Below, piece by piece: positions 12,012-23,828 of a DNA stretch of 64,000 nt. The stretch is taken from positions 68,974,677 through 69,038,676 of the forward strand of contig CM076193.1 of assembly GCA_038277395.1 (NCBI GenBank), read 5' to 3'. The position numbers were made by a program, and so were the translations under genes. The first letter of the stretch is position 1; each line of letters starts with the position of its first letter. Under the pieces are notes generated by a model. It ran no database searches. It was not told the origin of the DNA and was given only the letters and a program-made list of their open reading frames with translations. This stretch comes from Dryocosmus kuriphilus (taxonomy: Eukaryota > Arthropoda > Insecta > Hymenoptera > Cynipidae).

Positions 12012-12459
12012 CGGGCGGCGCCATTACGTACGTTAATTTTTTTAACTACGTTCCACGTCAAAAAAAAATCTATAAAAAATTTGAGTTATAGTATACATTG
12101 CAAGGATGATTTCCTGAAAAAACAAAAGTGGTATCTCTAAAACAAGATAAGAAAAAAAATTTTCAAAACTTTCAAACATTTTTTTTATGCCTATTTTTTG
12201 TTCGAAATTTTTTTCAAATTTTTTTCAAAATGGGCCCATTGACTTACATAACATATTTTTTCTTCCTCAAAATCGGTCAAGCCGTTTACGAGAAAAACTA
12301 CTTTTATGGTTTTTCTTTCCCCCTCCATAACTCCCACAAAAATACGTTTTTTAGGTTGAGACTTTGAGAACTTTTGTGACTCGCAGGTGCCAATATATGC
12401 GATCAATTTCGACTTGATACATGGGGGCGCCGATTTCACATGCTTATTCCGCTAAGCCC
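12012..12459. repeat. Right terminal inverted repeat of the 5.8-kb transposon
   Basis: The reverse-complement partner of 6653-7101, ending in CCGCTAAGCCC at 12459. Open frames within it, on both strands, mirror those in the left arm and are not genes. Confidence 0.85.
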
Positions 12460-12480
12460 TTTGTGAGATAAGTGGTGGTG

Positions 12481-14570
12481 CACAATAGGCCAGAGATTAC
12501 AGTTCGCCGGTCAAAAGTCTAAAATTCATCGTATTTGTACAAAACTTGGTTTGTGAATGTTTTTTGGATCGCTGGTTTCAAATCCAATACCCAATTTTAA
12601 AAATTCAAAATTTTGGATCCAAAATGGCGGCCGAATATTTTTAAGTATGACCAGATTTTCATAAAATTCGTTTCGTAAAGCTTTTGAAGGTCTCAGATTC
12701 AAATCCGCGACCGAATATTTGCCGAAATTAGCTGGCCAAAATTATTTTTGTGTTTTAGTCTCTTGAAACTAACATCCTGTGCAAATTAATGAAGTACGGA
12801 GGTTATTGTAATGTCTTTGCATAATTTCTAAGAAATATTATGCTTTATTAGAATTGTTGACTCTATTCAAATCGAAAAGATGCAATTTGTCTGTCATACA
12901 TAGGGCAAATTTTTATTATTTAAAAAATACGTTTTTTTGCAATACTTTCCTGAAAATTCGATCTAAATTTAATTCTAAAGCAAATCTAGCAACACATTTT
13001 TTAGAAGTAGTTTTATTAAAAATTTAATCCAACGAAACACATGATTCGTCATCAGAAAGTTCTTTATTTTCGCTTTTTTCTTCTGAATTCAGTTCCTTGC
13101 ATTATATTTCTTTATCTGCATCTACACTAGGAAGTAGCAATTCCACAGCTTCTTTTGAATAAGGCTTAGCTTTTTTATGAAGTCTTCGCCTAATGTTTGT
13201 TAGGTAACAAGATTTTCTAGAGCTTCAGATGCTTCTTCTGATAATTTTCCAATTGGCAAAACTGCATTTTGTACGAAAGCAGGGCCATGTATCAGGATTT
13301 TATGCAGTGTGGGAATCATAGGATACCATGGATAAAATTCGACATCAAGTTTTGCAGTATCCACGGTGTACGTGGTGAATATTTCTATATCAATTTTGTG
13401 CCCACTTGAAATTACTTTTAAAATAATTTTTAATCGATAAATAAGGTTGAATTCCAATACATTTATTGTAGCTGATAACTCCGGGCCACTGAAAAATTTT
13501 CTGCTTTTATTGTCGCAATTGGCGTTTCCAAACCCAGGCTTAGGTATTTCCACGATAATGCACATTGTACTTCTGAATTCATCTCGAATTTTCTTCTTCC
13601 TGTTTGAAATAATGTCTTTTTCTCTAGCTTCCAGTCTTTGTTTCCATTCTTTCATGGGTAGCTTATAAAAAAGTTTTAAGAAGCTTTCAAAAGATCTTAT
13701 GTTCGCATATATAATGGAAAATCCGAATTTGTATGTGCTTTCGACATTCACAATATGTCTTTCCAAGTTATTAAATTACTTGGATATTAGTCCACAGACG
13801 TAGCGTCTCGAAGTTAATGTTATTCCTGTTGAGGCATTACACACCTTGCCATCAGCGATAATCAACATCATGCAATGTTTAACAGTAACATCTAGAAGCT
13901 TACTTGGTTCTAAAGCGTTAATCTTTTCTTCTATGTAATCTATTTCCTCCCTAGTTATGTCAGTTGTCTCTCTCACAAAAATCTTATTCTTATCGGTCTG
14001 CAGTATCGAGGAGATGATGAAACAGGATTTTGCCAAATTACTTTCTTATTTGTTCCGACAACTAGTTGTAACGGAACCGTTGAACTTTGAGAGATATGAG
14101 CATCAGAGTTAGATTTGTTTTCAAAATTTTGTTTGAATTGTGTTTGCCGAGATCCATCGTATCCCAATTTGGTCAGTAACTGAATTATTACGGATATGAA
14201 ATTAATCTTATACACGTGTGATCTAATAAGTCTTGCAAATTGATTTCAGCACAAATATCTGTAATCAGGTACGATTCAGGATTGGGGTAAAAGGATTTTT
14301 TGGTATGTTGTAATATGCTTCAAGACATGTAAAGCTTTTTGTATTCGAGCTGTTCGAATATATTCATATTGTTTCACTGTTAATTCTGTAAACAATACAT
14401 TTACAACGAGAGTAAAATCACGAAATATATTATATGGAAAATAATATAGTAGTTAAAGTAACAAGAGATAAAGTCATTATGTGCTTCAACAAATATGGAA
14501 AGAAGTTGCAAAGGCGATAACTGCCCTTTTTTCTTGAATACTGTTTGAGTAAGCTTTTCTGTATTTTGTT
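12481..14570 (-). mobile_element. Transib-like (RAG1-related) DNA transposon remnant
   Basis: A candidate terminus, CACAATAGGCCAGAG, starts at 12481. It resembles the CACAATG heptamer that begins Transib TIRs and recombination signal sequences (family knowledge). The inside of the element carries a minus-strand transposase remnant (13024-14215). I found no matching TATTGTG-type partner on the other side. A decayed Gypsy begins near 14.57 kb, so that end is probably lost. The non-coding part (12500-13020) holds only AT-rich sequence and CCAAAATGGCGGCC near 12620. Confidence 0.6.
13024..14215 (-). pseudogene. RAG1/Transib-like transposase remnant
   Basis: Minus-strand frames in the order expected for a RAG1-core-like transposase. 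First block: YDGSRQTQ (Asp codon 14156-14158), then VPLQL and SPRYCRPIRIRF. Second block: MMLIIADGK (Asp codon 13851-13853), then RRYVCGLISK, which resembles the RAG1 zinc-binding region. Third block: KPGFGNAN, YPWYPMIPTLHKILIHG and the acidic PIGKLSEEA (Glu codons 13233-13238). The acidic tail ends at a stop at 13024. A stop separates two blocks near 13771, with frameshifts near 14010 and 13200, so it is inactive. The RAG1 match rests on recalled motif order, not on an alignment; another DDE family remains possible. Confidence 0.65.
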
Positions 14571-17500
14571 GCTCGCGACGGTCAGTGGGGCTGGCTTCAG
14601 GCTCCGCACCGATATCTGTGCTGGTCAGGGTCTTATAGGTGCTATCTGAGGTTTCAGGTCGATTTACGCGGCTACCTGGGCATCGATCGTAGAAAGCGGA
14701 GACTGCCTCGATCAGTCATGGAGGACGTGGCAGGTTACACTTTCCCAATCGGAGTCCCTATCTTCGATTCCGGAGTCGGCTACTACGACGAAGTCCTTCG
14801 CCTTCTTCCTGAGCTTGTCCTTCTCTTCTCGCTTGTGGTTCCGAAATTTGGTAAATGCTCCCTTCGGCTTTAGGTAGTCACCTTGGATCGCGGTGACGGA
14901 CGAGGTGGAACAAGGGGGCGGCGAAGCGTGTTTTTCTGGGTCGACCCTTTCCTATTCTGGGAGCGACTGGGGAAGTGACTGGCGAATCTCCTCTACCTGA
15001 ATCTGTCCCGATTTTCGATTCTGGAATATACCGGCATCCTTCGGGAATCGATCCTCTTGATCTATCGGCTCCCGTATCCTCAACAACAGGGAACCTGGTA
15101 GATTGTGCGCGGCCTCGGGAACTCCCAAGAGGACCTATGCCTCCGGATGATTATCAGGTTTGAGACTGTTGACTCGGGAAATCTCGTAACTAGATTCCTC
15201 ATCGTGGGACTGCAAACAAACGTTTGCGTTACTTAAATCCTGATCGATAGACCAATAATGTTTCAGGTCTTTTATGTGAGCCTTCTCAGCAATATCCAAT
15301 TCATTCTGGATCATATAAATAACCAGATAAATAACGCTTATGACTTTAAATGGACCAGTATATTTTAGGGAAAATTTCCTCGCAACGTAATCGATCGCAG
15401 ACGACAAAATATGGGTCCTACATCAGACAACGCCTCCTACTTTATAGCGAATATTTTGCCTATAGTAGTTATAATAAATCCGCCTTTCGATCCGACGCTA
15501 TGTCCAAATTGTGCTCAACTATATCTCAAAGAGCCGACGATCGCCTCTTCCTATCCTCCGAATCTTCTACAGCAATGGGTACGATCTTGAGGACTCCCTC
15601 TTCCTATCTTCTCAGCGACTTGGCCATGCTAGGCTCTATACCATAGTTTAAAAACGTTAGCGGTACTTGAGTTAAACTATGTACGGCTGAATTGAATGCA
15701 AAGCGGAAGTCGGGAAGATGTTTATTCAAGCTACGATAACCACCCTCTACATAGGATGATTTCATGATTGTTAACCCTCGGTTCACCCGTTTCATCGGAT
15801 TAGCTTGCACACGATACGGTGGAGTGGTCAAGTGTCTAATTCCAAACTATTTTGCAGCCCTTGAAATAAGCTTGTTCGCGAACTCAATGCTGTTGTCGGT
15901 GAACAGTAATTAGGGAATTCCCCATCTAAAAACGTTTGCATCTACGAAAGCCTTTTGAACATCGGTGGCATTGGCCTCTCTATGAGGTAGTACAGCGACC
16001 CATTTCGTAAACATATCCTGGAAAACTAAGACATACTGGTAACCCGAGCGGTTTCGCGAAAAGGGATCCATTATATCTGCCGCCACTACCAGTCAAGTTT
16101 GCTAGATCACATATGCAACCATAAGACCCACTAGACCCGCTTGGTCGACCTTTATTTTCTGGCAAACGGTGCCTGCTCGGACGTAATATGCAACGTCTCT
16201 GAACATTCTATGACAATAATAAAGCAGAGACAAGCGCTGGAAGGTTTTGTCTACCCTCAAATGTCCAGCAGTCATGGTTTCGTGTGCTTCGATCAATGCC
16301 TTTTCGCGGTGTTCCAGCGGCAGAACCAGCTTCCATGCCCCTAATTCGATCAATGAACAATCGGTTCGGCGATCGGAACGGTGACAATATAGTCTACTGT
16401 TCACTGTCTTCCAGTCTGGAAACATATACGGCATTTCTTGGACCAACTTGGTCCTTCGGCTATACCAGAGATCATGCGTCTCACCAACAGCTTTGACTAC
16501 CTCGGGATCCGGCTCAAACATCCGTGAGAATGCTTCTGGGACATGGTGGAGGGCACCCTTTCCGCGATTTATCTTTAAATCATATTGCAATAATTTTAGG
16601 GCCCATCTACCTAATCTCTCGGTAGGGTCCTTCAAATGGTGGAGCCATAGCAGGCTGCTGTGGTCGGATATAATGATAAAGTGATACCCTTCCAAGTACG
16701 CCCTGAACTTTTCGACTGCCCATACAACTGCCAGGCATACCTGTTTGGTCACAGTACAGTTTCTCTCCACACCCTGCACAGATCGACTAGCAACGGCGAA
16801 TACGTGTTCTTCGCCACCTATCACCTGGGTAAGGACAGCCCCTAAACCTGTATTACTTGCGTCCGTTTGTAAATAGAAAGGCAAACTGAAATCCGGCCTG
16901 TATAACGTAGAAGCGGAAATTAAGGCGGTTTTTAATTCCTGGTAGGCTCTTTCTTGTTCCTCCTTAAATAGGAACTTTCATTTTTTTAAATAAGCTATTA
17001 AGTGGTTTTGATTTTTCGGAAAACCCCCTTATGAACCATATATACCACGAGACCATTCACAAACACAAATTAGTTGGGACCAAATAGGATCTCATGGGCT
17101 CCACCTTCTTGGGGTCTGGATGCATTCCAGTCTCATTGGAAAATTAACCGAGGTAGCGCACCCGACTGCAACCAAACTCGCTTCTGTCGGGAGTCGCGGT
17201 AAGTGCAGCATTCAAAATCACATATAAAACCCTTTCTAGCCAATGCATATGTTACTCGAAAGCCTCGCTCACCACTATAATATGGTCCAAATACGCGAAA
17301 GCATGGGACTCAAATTCTGGCTTAGCAGGGGATCCAAAAATCGTAGGGAAATCGCTGAAGTTGCTGGCAAACCGAAAGGTATTTTATGGTTGTGATAGGG
17401 TCCCTTACCCGGCACCGGAAAAGCGGTAAGCTCTCTGCTTTCTTCCAAGAGAGGAATCTGATGAAATGGCTGACACAGGTGAATCTTTGAAATATAACGC

Positions 17501-18370
17501 ACAGCCGAAAATTTATCTAAAATTTCGCTAATATTTCTCATCGGCTACGCGTTTTTATTTGTCACCTCATTTAATTTGCAGAAGTCGATACGCATCCTGT
17601 AATTTCCATCGGAATTCTTGGCCGTGACTATGGGATTACACCGCTCGCTCTTGCTTGGGCTAATTATAATAATTAATAATAATAACAAATAATTCCTTCA
17701 TCTTCTAGCTTCCGTGACGACTCTCTCAAAGATTCATCAATCTTCGGAGAAAGGCGCCAAAATCATTGTTTGATAAAAGGATGCCCCTGTACATCGATAT
17801 GCTGTTTGAACAAACGCATAGTGTGGAGCTCGGCTAACATAGGTAGAAATTTCCTGATGAGAAAATCATCCAGATAGTTGACCTGGTCAGGTTTTAATTC
17901 CTTTATGCCAGCGAAGGCTTGTGTAGTCGCGTTCAAATGAAAAGCGTCAGCGATCTTAGCATGAACACTCAAAGAATGACCAGTATCGGGAGAGATGAAA
18001 GCTGAACCGACCTCTCGCCCCTGGTATGATCGACAAACATCGTCACCTAACCTCCATATTCGCGGTTTAAACTTAACATCGGGATCAAATAGTTCAGCAA
18101 AATCATGGACAAACCAAACTTTGCAATCAAAATTTGTCGTAAAGCAAATCGGAAAAAATTTTCTTATTCATAAAAAGACAAGGGGCAAAGTGGCTTGTGC
18201 ATTGGTTTCCTTAATATCCCCGTCAGGGTACATAATCCCAGGACGTGGCTGATCATTACAAACAGGAATGTAATAAGCAAGCATCTCTCATCAAGTACCG
18301 AATTAACTTGAGCGTGAAGGTTTAGGCAGGCCTTAACAATATAAGGGGGGAGTAGACGGACCAAAGGACC
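14571..18370 (-). mobile_element. Decayed Ty3/Gypsy retrotransposon, minus strand
   Basis: Remnants of pol lie in the right order for a minus-strand Gypsy element: a protease/RT leader (about 17763-18364), RT (17275-17541), RNase H and integrase zinc domain (16102-16884), integrase core (15604-15831) and integrase C-terminus (15135-15407). The GC-rich tail at 14590-15130 translates on the minus strand into a basic, then acidic, stretch (VVVADSGIEDRDSDWESV) typical of a pol C-terminus. No LTR pair was found, so the ends are lost. Confidence 0.8.
15135..17972 (-). pseudogene. Gypsy pol pseudogene (RT, RNase H, integrase)
   Basis: The RNase H block is clearest: LQTDASNTGLGAVLTQ, ISDHSSLLWLHHLKDPTERL and the H-x3-H-like integrase entry HETMTAGHLRVDKTFQRL. 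RT is reduced to SEILDKFSAVRYISKIHL and IPFGLPATS, with the YxDD motif missing. The integrase keeps a decayed acidic block (QANPMKRVNRGL, in which Glu of the usual VERVN is replaced by Lys) and a DFRFAFNSAVHS segment. Many frameshifts and stops separate the pieces. The sequence is of the same clade as the intact Gypsy at 50120-59386 (shared HxLPDFRFAFN/FLNFG-type motifs). Confidence 0.85.
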
Positions 18371-18997
18371 GCTCGCTCCTAATCGTTTCAGGTTTTGTTT
18401 ATCAGCATCCGCTAAATCTCGGTGCCTAAATCACATGAGTGGCAGAAAACTATTCTCAGTTAATTGCAGGCACGCCAAGAGAGTTCGTGCCTTTGCAAAT
18501 TCCAACCCTCTGCCTGTGGAACACAACCTTGTCGCGATGGCGAAGCTTCTGTGTCACTGAGATCCCCAGAGCTATGCCAGCCGTGACGTCGTCACAGGTA
18601 GGGCCTCCCAAGCTGAACAGGTCGAGGGGTACTGGCCAGACCATGTAGTTTTCCTAGGGGAAGGAACTCGAATTTCAAACCGACCATGAGTAAGTGTGTA
18701 CAAAACGACGCAACCCAAGGCAGTAAAAATCGCCACTGAAAAAAAATCCACTGAAGAGAGAAAGAAGACGTAAGCTACCATCAGAAAGATCATAACAGAC
18801 AAAGAAAAGAAACATAGAGAACTAAGCCGTATTCAAGCTTAAAAGACAGCACCCACATCGAAGTATTGCTAGCGCGGTTTCCGATGTGTAGTATGAGCCG
18901 AAGTGGGGAGGTGGTTTTAGACGGTAAGGATGTTGATGTTGATTGTTGACGTTTTTCTCCAAAACTTTTTTTTTTAACCTAATCGGAGTAGCTACCC
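18371..18997. other. No gene recognised
   Basis: About 630 bp between the Gypsy remnant and the pogo-like remnant. Short open frames on both strands (18439-18648, 18572-18802) have no recognisable domain. It may contain the lost gag/5' region of the Gypsy remnant. Confidence 0.4.
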
Positions 18998-20369
18998 CTA
19001 AACACTTTTTATTTTGTGCCTATGAACACACTTCCCATACACAAAAAAGAAATTGGAAAATAGTTTTATAACGAAGGAATAATAAACATTATTTTTCCAA
19101 ACTCTAAACCCAAAAACATCTAAAGGCTGAATCTTTCCTTTTGTGCCAATTGGAATAATTTTGAAATTTACAATTTTATCGGAGAGTGTTGCTTCTTCTA
19201 CTACAGATGGGCACTGACCATTCCATAGGTCAAGGAGCAGAACGCTCTTCGGTCCTACATTTGGAAAGTAAATTTCCTCCAAATAAGTCTTGAAGTGATC
19301 CGCAAATAACAAAAACAATTGTCATTGCTTTCATACAATTTTTAATAGAATTAGATAATGTAATGTTACCTGAGGTGAGCTTTGCCGATTTTGAAGTATC
19401 TATTTACATATTACTTGGCCTAAATAATTTATGAAAGAAGTTTCCTATTAGTAGATATTACTGCCTGGATAGTGTAATTGTGGGTCGTAGACGGAATAGA
19501 CTGGACAAAGCATTCCACCTTTTTTTCTCTTTTAACAGACAAAGTTTTCCAGAAATGAATTTCCAATTGAAAACCACATTGATCCAAATTATAAACATTG
19601 TGCACTCCAACATTTGCTATCTCTTACTTCACACAGTCTACAGTTTCATCTGCCTTCATTTTTAACTCGTCGATATTGTCCACAGTCTTTCTGGTAACAA
19701 ACTTGTTTATTTTTCTGGAAACTATTCTGCTTTTGCGGAAGTGAAAATCTTCATGGCTAACCTTCTGTGCTTGTAATGCCCATCTGCGTATATCTTTATC
19801 GTGAACATTTAGCCCGTAATAAACTGCTCTTTTGAGATTTTCTACGGTAAGGTCACTTATCCTAGCAACTTTTTCTCTATAAGTACCGCCTTTATGAAGA
19901 GTATGGGCCCAGCGTCTCAATTGTTTTACAGAAAGCACTTTCCTGAATTTTTGCTGTACACTCTCAAGACTTAAATTTTTCTTCTTTCCACTTCTCCAGT
20001 ATTCGACTGCTCTTAACTTATTATCGTATGATAGTTCTTCCTCATTTTTGTGCATCTATCTGTAGGTGAAAAAGGTGGATCAGGAGTATGGTGTTGAACA
20101 TCATCCTCTATAACTTGAGCATCTGAATTTTTGAAAGGTTCTTGAAAATCTAAGGATTCTTTAATCATCATCTCTACCCCGTTAAATTCTTCCATGGCAT
20201 CCAACAAAATTGCTTTAAAATGTTGCTTTAATTTAATTTCCTTAACATTTCTTGAAGTTGATTTTATATTTAATACTTGGAATGTAGCAAGCAGGAAATT
20301 TATAACATTCAAAGGATTCACTTTCATTTTCAAACCTGTATAAAGGTTCAAAGTTCTGTTTAAAAGCAA
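18998..20369 (-). pseudogene. Pogo/CENP-B-like transposase remnant
   Basis: On the minus strand the N-terminal part (19624-20055) begins at ATG with a helix-turn-helix segment (GKKKNLSLESVQQKFRKV, RRWAHTLHKGGTYREKVARI) and a second helix region (GLNVHDKDIRRWALQAQKV, VSRKINKFVTRK), as in CENP-B/pogo-type binding domains. The DDE part follows in pieces: VHNVYNLDQCGFQLEI (about 19550-19610), SVLLLDLWNGQC (about 19230) and GKIQPLDVFGFRVWK (about 19090-19130), giving three Asp in pogo order. A stop near 19440 and loss of sequence between the first and second Asp make it inactive. The acidic frame 20013-20369 upstream may be its 5' part. Confidence 0.75.
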
Positions 20370-21047
20370 CAGTGAATAATAAAATAAAAGTGAAAGATCT
20401 GAATTAAATTAAGATGTATACATTTTGACACGTTCAAATAATTTTTATATTTTATAAAAATTCTTTCATATTAGGAGACATCAGAAGGCATAAAGAATAT
20501 TTTCTTACTAATTTACTTACCCGATTCAAAAAACTTTAATATTCTTGATACACCTGATGCTGCGACACTTCGCAATACTGTCAGCAACTAATATTGTGGA
20601 CATATGTATAAGCATTCGTTGCCAGCTATACTATTATTGTACATTCCGTGATAAATTTTATCTTGCGAAAGAAACAAGGTGATTAATTTACAACAGATCG
20701 CATATCTTAAAATTAAACAAACTTTGAAAATAATGCGCACAAGATTTAATTATAAAAGATAATATTGTGAAACAATTTGGGAGTTGTTACCCTCTTCAAA
20801 GTTCTTTTTTTCTTAAAAATACATAAATACGTTATCCTGTTTTTTTGTGCAACACGTATTTTTTCCGGATTTTTTTTCTCGATTTTAGACTTATTTTGTA
20901 ATTTATACATAACTGGGTGTTGTTTTACGCCCGCGTAATTTTTTGATTATGTTGGATGGACTCTATTTTACTTCCTTCGTTATAAAACTATTTTCCTAAT
21001 TTTTTTGTGTATAGAAAGTATATATTATCATGGTCACAAAATAAAAG
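20370..21047. other. AT-rich non-coding stretch
   Basis: About 680 bp of AT-rich DNA with no recognisable gene, TIR or LTR. I looked here for a 5' LTR matching the sequence after the polypurine tract at 40451 and saw none, so the outer env-bearing element appears 5'-truncated. Confidence 0.5.
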
Positions 21048-22316
21048 GTGTTCGACGCACTACAAGAAGAAAATTTAAGAATCGGATTAAAAAATTTGAA
21101 CGTAGCTCTAGTAAGAGAAAACGTGAGAAATTTTAGAATTTCCAAACAAGGAGATTTAACCGAATCGTTGCCTGAAGACAGATACTTGAATATATTAAGA
21201 GATGTCCTTAAAAATAGTAATATTCAGATAACAATGTGCTATGAAAGTGTGTGTGTATATCTCCAGAATAGTACAGAAAGGAGATAATAATTTAAAATCA
21301 ACAAATTAGAATAGGAGGACATAAGTGATGCAGTAAAACATATGGGCGAATACGTGAACGATACATACGGCCAGGAATCAAAGAACGAGTTACTGAATTT
21401 GTACGAAAACGCAGTACATGTAAGAGTAAAAAATACTTCGGGCAAAAACTCATGAACCCATGTTTATCACGGATAACCGTTATCACGAATGTACCGTTAG
21501 ATGCATTTGACAAGGTACCCTCGACACAGAAGGATCCCTTTCTATCACTCCAGATGGCAATGAACATATCCTTGTCACGCAGGACAATCTAGCGAAGTAC
21601 TGTATAGCAGTGGCAATACGTGACATTACAGCTACTACCATTGCATACGTATTAGCCAGAAATTTGATTGCACAGCATGGCTCTCAAAGGCTATAATAAC
21701 AGACCGAGGAAGCGCATTTATAGGAAATCTCCTCCGGAATCTGTCCAAAATATTTGGCATCAAACAAATCACAAAATCAGGATATCAACCACAATCTAAT
21801 GGGTCTTTAAAAAGGAGTCACGCAGTGCTAATTGACCACACTAGGTCTTATGCCGATTACTATGACGACTAGGATAAATCACTATCTTTCGCAATGTTTT
21901 CATACAATACCCCTATACATGAACCAACGAACTTCACTCCTTTCGAATTAGTGTTCGGAAAAACAGCACGAACTCCTGGTTCTTTCTATTCCTAGGAAAA
22001 AGTGGAAACTTATGGGTCCTATCTAACAGACTTAATAAGCAGACTGTCCAAAATTAAGTATATAGCGGCAAGGAATTTAACTCTTGCTAAGGAAAAGTTA
22101 AAATCATTGTACGATCGAAAAGTAAATAGCTTCACAAAAAAAAATAGGGCATAATGTTTACGTAAAAAGAGAAACTAAAAGCAACAAGTTGGACAGCAAG
22201 AGTCACGGATCATAGAGACTCATAGACCTATTTGACAAACATACAGATATCCTGGAAACTCTGAACGAAAAATGGTTCCGAAAACACGTGGATAAATTAA
22301 AGGTTACCCACGAATA
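21048..22316 (+). pseudogene. Gypsy-type integrase remnant of the outer element
   Basis: The zinc-binding region is decayed (21048-21560). The catalytic core is recognisable: a first block around 21600-21700 (AVAIRDITATTIAYVLA), then ITDRGSAFIGNLLRNL with the second Asp, and SGYQPQSNGSLKRSHAVL, where the Glu of the usual SLERSH is Lys. It continues with MFSYNTPIHEPTNFTPFELV and ends with the chromodomain-side tail KHVDKLKVTHE before TAA at 22314. Several frameshifts and stops are present. The SNGSLxRSHxxL form is typical of env-bearing insect Gypsy (errantivirus-like) integrases. Confidence 0.8.
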
Positions 22317-22436
22317 AATACAGAAAGTTTGTCAGTCTCTTCAACACGTATAACATTCAAAAAAATTATAACATTCTCATTCGGAAAACTAAAATCAATA
22401 CTTCTTCTTCTACTTCCAAGGAGAGACATAGAGGAA

Positions 22437-22942
22437 ATGATGTTCGCCAAGGGACCGCTGGAGGAATTGACCACAGAATACAATTTCTCAAAACCTAATT
22501 TTACATTGCTTTACACAGAAGGGCCTTCCCACGAAAGAAAGTTTTTTGTAAAATGCACAGTGGAGGAACGGTAAAAGGAAATTCATTTCTAAAGATTAGT
22601 GAAGAGGAAAGCCGAATACGATTCGCAGAGCATTTCGCGGCGCGTAAGATTCTTTTAGAATTAAAAGAATATTATTTCTTTAGTGAAAAACATAATGTAA
22701 ACAAGGACGTAAATGACACTTATGTAATTTGTTTGGAGCATGAACCGAAAATCCTAATTAAACTTTATAAGTGGGAAGATTGCTGTGAATATTGCTATTT
22801 AAGAGGACATGTAATGAGCCAATGTAGGAGACATATAAAAAGAAACAAACATCTGAATGAGGAAAGAGAAAATTCGGAGGAAGAATTTTGGGGCTCCATG
22901 AACCACTCTAAAAACAGCAATTTAGTATATTTAACTCCATAG
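22437..22942 (+). pseudogene. Accessory ORF: double-stranded-RNA-binding fold plus CCHC knuckle, one frameshift
   Basis: The ORF starts at ATG 22437, 120 nt after the integrase stop and 268 nt before env. The first frame (to TAA 22574) carries the front half of a dsRBD: GPLEEL, then KPNFTLLYTEGPSHERKFFV, matching the helix-1 and GPxHxxxF beta-hairpin signature. The second frame (from about 22553) carries the back half, with FAEHFAARKILLEL matching the AAxxxLxxL helix; the usual KKxAK box before it is weak. The same frame ends with CEYCYLRGHVMSQC, an exact CX2CX4HX4C zinc knuckle, and an acidic tail. A single frameshift separates the halves. I know of no such module between integrase and env. 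Binding dsRNA or suppressing RNA interference is inference only. Confidence 0.6.
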
Positions 22943-23210
22943 TGTCGCCACTTGAATTATAATTAATCTGCAACCTTCACACGTTACATAGGATTAATGA
23001 AATAAATGTTAACAAAAATTTACTCTCGGAATCCCTCTATAAAATAAACAAATATGTAATAGAAAGACGAAAATGTAAAGAAACAAGATTTGTGGGTTGC
23101 CTGGAATTTTCTTCTTTCTGCAAAAAGTAATTAAATAATTGTATCTAAATGTCATTAACAAAATTTTCAATGTGCAGGTGAAGCTGTTAAAATGAACCTC
23201 AAAATTTACC
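22943..23210 (+). promoter_or_regulatory. Intergenic segment with candidate env splice acceptor
   Basis: Between the accessory ORF and env lies a pyrimidine-containing stretch ending CAATGTGCAG (AG at 23176-23177), 33 nt upstream of the env ATG at 23211. Env of insect errantivirus-like elements is usually made from a spliced mRNA, so this is a plausible acceptor. No donor was identified because the 5' part of the element is missing. Confidence 0.4.
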
Positions 23211-23828
23211 ATGTGGAAATGGATTTCAGTTCCGTTGTTCCTAATCACCCAAGGAAGCTCAAGCCAGTACGAGGTCCAGCCCCTCAACCAGAACTCCGGA
23301 CTATTCTATGAGAAATTGGAAACCATACGACTGAAACGACTGACGCAGGCCTATTGAAGGATCGCCATTTTCTTAGATGTTGGAAGCTTCAGTCAACACT
23401 CCCAGTTTAAAGACGTCATACATGACCTCAACCACAGCTATATAACTTGCATGCAGAGAACAACAAAGGAAGAGTGCCGAGGCCAAGTAAAGTTAGACAT
23501 CTTAACAACCAAACTCAACAGAATCCAAATTCAGTTTGAAAATCTCAACACAATACTTTCAGAAGTGCAATATTATAAACCCGTTACAAATTCAATGCCC
23601 AAAACTATACAAAACCGTCGAGCACCTACGTTAAGATTCATCGGATTCATTTTAGGGCCAATAACTGGACTACTGACATCAAAAGACGGCGAGGAATATA
23701 CGAATATAATCAACGAGCTATATGGAAAACAACATAACTTGAGCCGAATAGTGAAACAGCAAACCCGCATTGTTAAGGCCGAAATCCAAGATATATAAAA
23801 AGAAATACACTTTAATAATATAGAAATA
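23211..23828 (+). pseudogene. Env (F-protein-like), 5' part, interrupted by an LTR element
   Basis: The frame starts at ATG 23211 with a signal-peptide-like segment (MWKWISVPLFLITQ) and stays open to 23798 except for one stop at 23355-23357. It includes a conserved Cys (KEEC), an RRAP segment where the furin-type site of such proteins is expected but is not intact, and the hydrophobic FIGFILGPITGLLTS resembling a fusion-peptide region. This is the fold class of errantivirus/baculovirus F-like Env. The gene is cut at 23828 by the inner LTR element and resumes at 39036. It is a non-functional relic. Confidence 0.75.

Larger units (their letters stand above)
6653..12459 (+). mobile_element. 5.8-kb DNA transposon with ~450-bp TIRs (DDE_Tnp_4 type)
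   Basis: The sequences 6653-7101 and 12012-12459 are inverted copies, starting GGGCTTAGCGGAATAAGC on the left and ending with its complement on the right. They enclose a decayed DDE_Tnp_4-like transposase with a SWIM finger (7755-9808) and a 58-bp satellite (9812-11885). The family is close to Harbinger/ISL2EU-like transposons by its catalytic domain; that is inference from motifs. The flanks show only TT on both sides, so the target duplication is unresolved. Arms this long, together with the internal satellite, are unusual. Confidence 0.8.
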
